Below, in pieces: positions 8,282 to 13,637 of a stretch of DNA of 17,851 nt. The stretch is taken from assembly GCA_031268525.1 (NCBI GenBank), contig JAIRXA010000003.1, positions 1-17,851 on the forward strand, in the 5' to 3' direction. Under the pieces are notes generated by a model. It was not told where the DNA came from, ran no database searches, and saw nothing but the letters and a program-made list of their open reading frames with translations. The stretch comes from Coriobacteriales bacterium. Its GTDB lineage: Bacteria; Actinomycetota; Coriobacteriia; Coriobacteriales; UBA8131. The first letter of the stretch is position 1, and the number at the start of each line of letters is the position of its first letter. Position numbers and translations under genes: made by a program.

Positions 8282-11186
8282 AACAGACAGGCCCCGATCA
8301 TCCGGCCCCTTCAAGAGGCCCGTTTCCTGGCTCTTTGGTTCGGGGAGTACCTCCATAGCCACCAAGCTCCTCAGGGCCTTCCTCATCGTATCCGTGCTTG
8401 GTATGCTTGCCGTTATTATCGCGACCGAGGTACTGTTCCAAAACATTTTCAGAGTAACGGAGCAGAGCAATCTCAGCATAGGCGAAACAGCGGCACAGAG
8501 CAGCAACGAGGCGCTGACGAGCACCGTGCTTTCAGACATGGAAAGGCTCGCGCAGACAAAGGCTGATGTCATCAACGAGTCGATAGGACGCCTGTCCGGC
8601 GATCTGACTACCCTGGCAAATTATGCCAATGATCTGTACGCACATCCGCAAACGTACAGGGAGGTGCCCTTTGAGCACCTGCGCGGGGTTCCTGCAGACA
8701 CACTTGCGCTCCAGTGGGCGCTCTCGCCAGGAATGGTGGCTCAATCACAGTTTGACGTGAGCGATCTTGAGGAAGCAGGGGTCCGCGAGGAGACCTTCCT
8801 GCTGGGCAATATCGAGTACATAAGCAGGGCACTCATGGTAGACGAACCCAACATCGCGTCTATCTACATCACGACGCAAAGCGGCATCAACATTGGCTTT
8901 GACTCCTTTGCGGAACAAAAGTGGTACGTGGACACTATCGATCTCAGGCAGCGAGATTGGTATGTGGGCGCACGAGAAAACAAGGGCCTCTACCTATCAG
9001 ACACCTATCGCGACTCGTTTGATCGTGGCCTCAACATCACGATGTCAATGCCTCTTATCGATGCGGATGGTAGCTTTAGAGCTGTCATCGGTGCCGACAT
9101 CAATATCTCCGACCTCGACCACAGCGTTGAGGAGATAGTCGCTGGTGAGGGCGGCTATGCCGTGTTACTGGGCAAGGGTGAGATCATCTCTGCACCGGCC
9201 TTGAACGAGGATAACCAGGGCGACCTCACGCTCTTCTTGGGGAGTGCGTCGGCAGACATCATCGAACAGATGGGGGCCGAACCGTCCGGCTCTGCCGAGA
9301 CAAATGTGAAGAAGGAGAACGCTGGCGAAGGGAACGCGGATGCGCAGGGGTACTATGCGGTGTGGGCGCCCGTCGAGGCAACGGGTTGGCAGCTGGTAAT
9401 ACTGATACCCCAGCTCGACATAACAGCGCCTTCAATCGAACTCCATTCTGAGATATCGACCATGACAGGCAACGCGGCTGCTTCTGCGAGCAACAATATC
9501 ACGCTCGCCAATATGATACTCATAGGCATAGCCGTGCTGCTGGTTGTGGCCTCCATCCTCATCTCACGTCTTATCTCCAGGCGCATAACCCATCCCATAA
9601 CCAAGCTCAGCGCGGATATCGAAGAGGTGGCAAGCGGCGAGCTGGACTACCACTCGGACATCACCACAGGTGATGAGATAGAGGCTTTGAGCCACAGTTT
9701 TGAGAATATGACGAGTCGGCTCAAGGACTACATTGCTGAGCTCAACCAGGCAACGGCGGAGCGCGAGCGTGCCAACACCGAGTTGAGTGTTGCGGCACAC
9801 ATACAGGCATCCATGCTGCCAAGCAATTTTCCGGCGTTTCCGGATCGCGATGAGTTTGACATCACTGCGAGCATGGATGCTGCCAAAGGCGTGGGAGGAG
9901 ATTTCTACGACTTCTTCTTCTGCGACGAGCGGCACCTTGTCGTGGTGATCGCGGACGTCTCGGGCAAGGGGGTGCCTGCCGCACTCTTTATGGTGGTGGC
10001 GCGCACCATCATAAAGAACAACGCCCAGATGGGCCTTGCACCGAGTGAGGTCTTTACCATCGTGAACGACCTGCTTTTCGAAGGCAACGATTCCAGCATG
10101 TTTGTTACGGCGTTCATGGGTTCTCTGGATTTGACGAGCGGTGTCTTCACCTATGTCAACGCGGGGCACAATCCTGCGCTGGTATCGCGGGCGGGCGGGA
10201 GTTTTGAGGAGCTGCCGATGGATTCGGGGTTTGTGTTGGGCGCCCTTCCCGGATTCGCCTTCGAAGAGCGGCAGACGACGCTCGGCTGTGGGGACAGGAT
10301 TTTTCTGTACACCGATGGCGTTACCGAGGCAAACTCGCCCGCTCTCGAGCTCTTCACGGAACGACGGCTGTTGGAGGTGCTGAACGAAAGGAATGGCAGC
10401 GGGGGCCTTCATAGCGAGGGTAGCAGCGGTTCTCGCAGCGAGAGTGGCGGGAGTTCTTGCAACGAGGGTGGCAGGGGTTCTTGCAGCGAGAGTGGCAGGG
10501 GTTCTGTGTCCGAATTGCTTGCGCGTGTCAAACGTGCGATAGTAGAGTTTGCGGCAGGGGCAGAACAGGCAGACGACATCACCATGCTCGCTTTGGAATT
10601 CAGGCAGCGTATGGAAGCAGGCACTGAGGAAAGCTGTGACGACGGCGCTACAGGCGGTGGTGGCGCAGTACGTGGCGACGGCGCTGCGGGCGGTGGTGGC
10701 GACGCAGGCGACGACGGCGCAGGCGGTGGCGCTCCTTCATCTCGCGGTGTTGCGGAGTCCGAAATTCGAATCCGCGCGCACGTCGAGCAGCTGCCAGTGA
10801 TGCTCGACTTCATAGACACGGCGCTTGAAGGGCGTGGCTTTACGACGAGTGAGATACGCAAGATCAACATAGTGGCCGAGGAGGTCTTCGTAAACATCGC
10901 ACACTATGCTTACGGCAGCGAGCCGACGCCAGAAAACGAGGTAGCTGTCACGGTACGCATTGACGCTGATGGGCCGCTTATACACCTGAGCTTTAAGGAT
11001 TGCGGCATCCCCTTCAACCCCTTGGAGCACCCCGAACCGAATATTACGCTTGATGCCGAAGAACGGCAGATGGGCGGACTCGGCATCTACACGGTGCGCG
11101 CCATGATGGATGAGCTTACCTATGTCTACGAAGATGGACACAACATCCTCACCTTGAAGTTTGCTGCCAAGGACCACCAAAGTTGA
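8274..11186 (+). CDS. Membrane sensor phosphatase/kinase: Cache, HAMP, SpoIIE-type PP2C and RsbW-like HATPase
   Basis: The protein has 970 residues from GTG 8274, which has GAGAGG at 8258-8263; the TTG at 8256 would add six. One helix (about 28-56) is followed by an extracytoplasmic double-Cache region (about 57-405, with RDWYVGARENKGLYLSDTY and GADINI). A second helix (about 408-431), HAMP (about 432-485) and a short coiled coil follow. The PP2C/SpoIIE domain (about 505-775) has its metal Asp residues: GGDFYD (D543, D546), DVSGKG (D561), YTDGVTEA (D681) and ADD (D767, D768). A Gly-rich linker leads to an RsbW-like ATPase (about 826-970) with intact N-box (E869, E870, N874), DCGIPFNP (D909) and GGLG (934-937). 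It probably senses an external ligand and sets the phosphorylation state of a partner protein, as in partner-switching systems. No STAS anti-anti-sigma factor or sigma factor gene is in the window, so the target is unknown. Confidence 0.92.
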   Translation: MPKTDRPRSSGPFKRPVSWLFGSGSTSIATKLLRAFLIVSVLGMLAVIIATEVLFQNIFRVTEQSNLSIGETAAQSSNEALTSTVLSDMERLAQTKADVINESIGRLSGDLTTLANYANDLYAHPQTYREVPFEHLRGVPADTLALQWALSPGMVAQSQFDVSDLEEAGVREETFLLGNIEYISRALMVDEPNIASIYITTQSGINIGFDSFAEQKWYVDTIDLRQRDWYVGARENKGLYLSDTYRDSFDRGLNITMSMPLIDADGSFRAVIGADINISDLDHSVEEIVAGEGGYAVLLGKGEIISAPALNEDNQGDLTLFLGSASADIIEQMGAEPSGSAETNVKKENAGEGNADAQGYYAVWAPVEATGWQLVILIPQLDITAPSIELHSEISTMTGNAAASASNNITLANMILIGIAVLLVVASILISRLISRRITHPITKLSADIEEVASGELDYHSDITTGDEIEALSHSFENMTSRLKDYIAELNQATAERERANTELSVAAHIQASMLPSNFPAFPDRDEFDITASMDAAKGVGGDFYDFFFCDERHLVVVIADVSGKGVPAALFMVVARTIIKNNAQMGLAPSEVFTIVNDLLFEGNDSSMFVTAFMGSLDLTSGVFTYVNAGHNPALVSRAGGSFEELPMDSGFVLGALPGFAFEERQTTLGCGDRIFLYTDGVTEANSPALELFTERRLLEVLNERNGSGGLHSEGSSGSRSESGGSSCNEGGRGSCSESGRGSVSELLARVKRAIVEFAAGAEQADDITMLALEFRQRMEAGTEESCDDGATGGGGAVRGDGAAGGGGDAGDDGAGGGAPSSRGVAESEIRIRAHVEQLPVMLDFIDTALEGRGFTTSEIRKINIVAEEVFVNIAHYAYGSEPTPENEVAVTVRIDADGPLIHLSFKDCGIPFNPLEHPEPNITLDAEERQMGGLGIYTVRAMMDELTYVYEDGHNILTLKFAAKDHQS
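10401..10512 (+). repeat. 24-bp in-frame tandem repeat, about 4.6 copies, inside the PP2C domain
   Basis: Copies at 10401-10424, 10425-10448, 10449-10472 and 10473-10496 plus a partial copy share a GGTTCTTGCAGCGAGAGTGGC-like core. They encode Gly-Ser-Ser-Cys-(S/N)-Glu-(S/G)-Gly units. The tract splits the PP2C domain between TERRLLEVL and SELLARVKRAIVEF, before the last metal-binding Asp pair. Confidence 0.9.
10649..10737 (+). repeat. Gly/Asp/Ala-rich degenerate repeat linking PP2C and ATPase domains
   Basis: GGCGGTGGTGGCG and GACGGCGC blocks recur about three times and encode a GGGG-A/D-rich spacer of about 30 residues between the phosphatase and kinase domains of the sensor protein. Confidence 0.75.
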
Positions 11187-11268
11187 CAGGGGATATTTTC
11201 TCAATAAGTGCGGCAAACTTATAGGTATATACTGGGTTCTCTGTATAGACAGGGTTCTGTAGGGCTTT
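11183..11268 (+). promoter_or_regulatory. Possible promoter/operator region for the copper cluster
   Basis: The 118-bp gap between the phosphatase gene and the HMA gene is locally AT-richer. A consensus TTGACA (11183-11188) overlaps the upstream stop codon, but no equally good -10 lies 17 bp away; TATACT (11228-11233) and TATAGA (11244-11249) are other hexamers. GGGTTCT occurs twice 18 bp apart (11234-11240, 11252-11258), each followed within a few bases by TGTA or GTAG, which could be a regulator site. No hairpin-plus-T-run terminator for the upstream operon is apparent. Assignment is tentative. Confidence 0.3.
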
Positions 11269-11304
11269 GTGTCGCTCAAGAGCCACCAAGAGAAGGGATC
11301 TGTC

Positions 11305-11511
11305 ATGGCTGAGACAACGGTCTTGAACGTAGAGGGAATGCACTGTCAGCATTGTGTGAAGGCGGTGACCGATGAACTTACCGCAGTGCCAGGCGTGAGC
11401 GATGTGCAGGTAAACCTGGAGGCGGGAAACGCTGTCGTGGTGCATGAACCTGATGTGGCGCGGTCGACACTCATCGCCGCCGTGGACGAAGCAGGCTTCG
11501 ATGCAAACTAA
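11305..11511 (+). CDS. copZ: CopZ-like heavy-metal-associated (HMA) copper chaperone
   Basis: The protein has 68 residues from ATG 11305, with ribosome site AGAAGGGA at 11291-11298. A GTG at 11269 would add 12 residues but has no ribosome site. It is a single HMA domain with the metal motif GMHCQHC (Cys14, Cys17) and the usual closing AVDEAGF. Such proteins carry Cu(I) in the cytosol and hand it to CopA-type ATPases, one of which is encoded 2.1 kb downstream in the same orientation. The length is normal for the family. The next gene starts inside its last codons, so the two are likely co-translated. The His between the two Cys (C-Q-H-C) differs from the more common CxxC with small residues, but stays within family variation. 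Confidence 0.88.
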   Translation: MAETTVLNVEGMHCQHCVKAVTDELTAVPGVSDVQVNLEAGNAVVVHEPDVARSTLIAAVDEAGFDAN

Positions 11512-12121
11512 GGGTGTAGGCCCGTTGAGGCCAACAAGCTCCTCAAAGCCAACAAGCTCCTCAAGGCCAACAAGCTTGGTAGGTCTGGTAGCCAGCTTGC
11601 TCCTTGCGAGTATTCTGGTGCTTACTGCCTGCTCTACACCCACAGCACAGACGGAAGGCGATCCGGAGGCACCCCTTGGTGGCACAGCCGCCGAGACGAC
11701 GACCGAAACCCCTGCCTCCCCAAGCGTTGAGGTACCCCGCGAACCGGCAACCCCCGAAGGCGCCGACATCATCATTCCCCTTGCCGACATCAACGAGACA
11801 GCACGCTTCTATCCAAGCACCGTTGACGGACTGAGCGTCGAGGTGCTCGCAATTCGAGCCTCCGATGGCACCGTGCGCACGGCGCTCAATACCTGTCAGG
11901 TCTGCTATGACTCGGGCTATGGTTACTATGTTCAGGAGGGCAACGAGCTGGTTTGCCAGAACTGCGGCAACCGTTTTCCTGCCGACCTCGTCCAGATCGA
12001 GTCGGGTGGGTGCAATCCGGTGCCCATCTTTGAGGATATGCGCTCCGATAACGGCACCAACATCACGATTCCCGCCGATCTGATAGCCGCCTCCGCGGGC
12101 TATTTTGAGAACTGGAAGTAA
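11501..12121 (+). CDS. FtrD-like (DUF2318) lipoprotein with paired CxxC motifs
   Basis: The protein has 206 residues from ATG 11501, which overlaps the end of the HMA gene by 11 bases. ATG 11444 would overlap much more. A basic N-region, hydrophobic stretch (about 26-42) and lipobox LTAC (Cys44) mark it as a lipoprotein. A Thr/Pro/Glu-rich tether (45-90) leads to a DUF2318/FtrD-like domain with Cys132-Cys135 (TCQVC), Cys152-Cys155 (VCQNC) and Cys171 (GGCNPVP). The family is described as binding an Fe-S centre or metal and is best known beside iron permeases (FtrABCD), so its place here in a copper cluster suggests a role in metal handling at the outer face of the membrane. It lies 4 bp from the SafE-cupredoxin gene. 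An 18-bp repeat lies within the signal-peptide n-region. Confidence 0.85.
   Translation: MQTKGVGPLRPTSSSKPTSSSRPTSLVGLVASLLLASILVLTACSTPTAQTEGDPEAPLGGTAAETTTETPASPSVEVPREPATPEGADIIIPLADINETARFYPSTVDGLSVEVLAIRASDGTVRTALNTCQVCYDSGYGYYVQEGNELVCQNCGNRFPADLVQIESGGCNPVPIFEDMRSDNGTNITIPADLIAASAGYFENWK
11530..11575 (+). repeat. 18-bp in-frame tandem repeat (2.6 copies) in the lipoprotein n-region
   Basis: Copies at 11530-11547 and 11548-11565 differ only at the last base; a third partial copy runs 11566-11575. The unit GCCAACAAGCTCCTCAA(A/G) encodes PTSSS(K/R) and lengthens the segment before the hydrophobic signal helix. Confidence 0.9.
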
Positions 12122-12125
12122 GCAC

Positions 12126-13490
12126 GTGGAAAAGGGCACGCCACCGTCGGCAAACCGCTCCGATACTCCAGAGAGCCGCGCCTCGACCGACCCAGCAGCT
12201 GCACCTCCAGCAGCTGCACCTCCAGCAGCTGCACCTCCAGCAGCTGCCCCTCCAGCAGCTGCCCCTCCCGTCGCGACCGCATCAGCAAGTCGCGCCCAGC
12301 GCAACCGGCGCGCCATCGGCCTGCTCATCGCGGTGTTCGCACTCTATCTGCTGCTACGACAGACCGGTCTGCTGAACCTGCTGCTCCCGAGTCAGCTTGC
12401 CGCCGAGGGCATGGGCTATGGGATGCTCTTTATCGTCGGCCTGCTGACCTCGGTGCACTGTCTGGCCATGTGCGGCGGCATTAACCTCTCGCAAAGCATG
12501 ACGAAAGACACGGCTCAGGCGGCCTTATCGGATTCGGGCTCGACAAGCCCATCGCGTTCTGCCTTTATGCGCCCTGTGTTCTACAATCTCGGACGCGTCA
12601 TCTCCTATACGACGATCGGCGCGCTGGTTGGCGCGCTTGGCTCGGTGCTGTCCTTCTCGCCGCAGACCCAAGGCGTACTCAAGCTTGTTGCCGGCGTGGT
12701 CATGCTCATCATGGGCCTCAATCTGCTCGGCGCCTTCCCGCAGCTGAGACGCTTCATGCCGCGCCCACCGCAAGCATTCGCAAAACTCATTGGCGACAAG
12801 CAGGAGACGGGCGCTCGCCCCTTGCTTGTTGGGCTGCTCAACGGGCTGATGCCCTGCGGTCCGCTCCAGGCGATGCAGATATACGCGCTCTCGACGGCGA
12901 GCGCTGTCGCAGGAGCTCTGGCAATGCTCGTTTTCAGCCTCGGAACGGTACCCTTGGTGCTCGGAGTCGGACTGGCCGCCTCGGCGCTCACCAAACGATT
13001 CAAGCAGCGGGCGATGACCGCTGGTGCCGTGCTCGTGCTCGTGCTGGGCTTGGCGCTCTTCTCGCAAGGATGGGCACTGAGCGGAATCAATCTCCCCGGG
13101 CTGAACCTGCTGGGAACCAGCGGCTCCAGCCTCTCTGCCAGCCAGACCAGCGCATCCTCACAAGAAAGTGCTGCGCAAGAAAGCTCTTCGGGAGAGAATG
13201 CGACCGCGCCCTGGCCGATCGTCGATGGTGTGCAGGTCATCGAGACGTCCTTGGAACGCGGTAGCTATCCCATCATCGAGGTCCAGGCGGGCACGCCCGT
13301 GCGCTGGACGATAGCGGCTACCGAACAGACGATCAACGGCTGCAATAGCCGCTTTATCATTCCCGAGTACGGCATCGAGTACAGCTTTGAGCCGGGTGCA
13401 AATATCATTGAGTTCACGCCGGAACGCGCAGGGACGTATCCCTATAGCTGTTGGATGGGCATGATCCGTGGTACGATCATAGTCATCTGA
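12126..13490 (+). CDS. SafE/UreH-type membrane protein with C-terminal cupredoxin domain
   Basis: The protein has 454 residues from GTG 12126, with GGAAG at 12114-12118; a TTG at 12105 has no ribosome site. An Ala/Pro-rich repeat (about 22-50) precedes the first membrane helix. The SafE (TauE/DsbD_2-like) core carries the two diagnostic motifs VHCLAMCGG (Cys112, Cys116) and LMPCGPLQ (Cys244), with about seven helices up to residue 320. After a Ser-rich linker, residues about 362-454 form a cupredoxin-like domain with INGCNSRF (Cys406) and a CWMGM copper-type loop (Cys442, Met444, Met446). The Cys pairs in the membrane plus an outside cupredoxin suggest copper or electron transfer across the membrane rather than sulfite export. 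It lies between the FtrD-like gene and copA, supporting a copper role. Substrate direction is not determinable here. Confidence 0.87.
   Translation: MEKGTPPSANRSDTPESRASTDPAAAPPAAAPPAAAPPAAAPPAAAPPVATASASRAQRNRRAIGLLIAVFALYLLLRQTGLLNLLLPSQLAAEGMGYGMLFIVGLLTSVHCLAMCGGINLSQSMTKDTAQAALSDSGSTSPSRSAFMRPVFYNLGRVISYTTIGALVGALGSVLSFSPQTQGVLKLVAGVVMLIMGLNLLGAFPQLRRFMPRPPQAFAKLIGDKQETGARPLLVGLLNGLMPCGPLQAMQIYALSTASAVAGALAMLVFSLGTVPLVLGVGLAASALTKRFKQRAMTAGAVLVLVLGLALFSQGWALSGINLPGLNLLGTSGSSLSASQTSASSQESAAQESSSGENATAPWPIVDGVQVIETSLERGSYPIIEVQAGTPVRWTIAATEQTINGCNSRFIIPEYGIEYSFEPGANIIEFTPERAGTYPYSCWMGMIRGTIIVI
12193..12267 (+). repeat. 15-bp in-frame tandem repeat, five copies (Pro-Ala-Ala-Ala-Pro)
   Basis: Units CAGCAGCTGCACCTC (12193-12207, 12208-12222, 12223-12237) and CAGCAGCTGCCCCTC (12238-12252, 12253-12267) are perfect within each subtype. 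They encode an (AAAPP)n segment ahead of the first membrane helix. A likely site of copy-number variation. Confidence 0.95.
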
Positions 13491-13514
13491 AGTCTTGGAT
13501 ATCTTCGGAGAGCT

Positions 13515-13595
13515 ATGGAGAGCCACGGCGGATACGACCACGACGAATGCAGCCACAACGGATACAGGCACGACGGATACCGCTTCACCGGATAA
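13515..13595 (+). CDS. Possible 26-residue His/Tyr/Cys-rich small protein (or displaced His-rich tail)
   Basis: ATG 13515 opens 26 codons to TAA 13593-13595, with GGAG (13507-13510) four bases ahead, a slightly tight ribosome site. The product is built of five-residue units HGGYD, HDECS, HNGYR and HDGYR, so His recurs every fifth residue (4, 9, 14, 19), with Tyr and one Cys. Its position between the cupredoxin protein and CopA would suit a metal-binding peptide. It is in the same frame as the preceding gene, directly after its TGA, so it could instead be a C-terminal His-rich extension cut off by a stop mutation, or a product of stop read-through. The repeat can also be read in other frames (Arg/Pro- or Thr-rich), so coding is unproven. 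Confidence 0.3.
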   Translation: MESHGGYDHDECSHNGYRHDGYRFTG

Positions 13596-13613
13596 CAGCC
13601 TCAGCGGATACAC
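13524..13613 (+). repeat. Degenerate 15-bp tandem repeat, six copies, in the gap before copA
   Basis: Six consecutive 15-bp units start at 13524, 13539, 13554, 13569, 13584 and 13599. The consensus is roughly CACGACGGATACNNC, with CGGATA kept in four and CGGATAAC-like in one. They fill most of the 147-bp gap between the cupredoxin protein and copA. The copies have diverged more than the repeats inside neighbouring genes. Confidence 0.85.
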
Positions 13614-13637
13614 CAGAGGAAGCAACAGGGGGAAACC

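Noticed and set aside
9564..10412. Long minus-strand reading frame (282 codons) opposite the sensor phosphatase
   Set aside because: It lies fully antisense to the conserved PP2C domain with all its metal motifs. Its product is His/Arg-rich without recognisable motifs, as expected of a shadow frame in GC-rich DNA.
13524..13613. CRISPR-like array
   Set aside because: The 15-bp units are directly adjacent with no spacers, and no cas genes are present.
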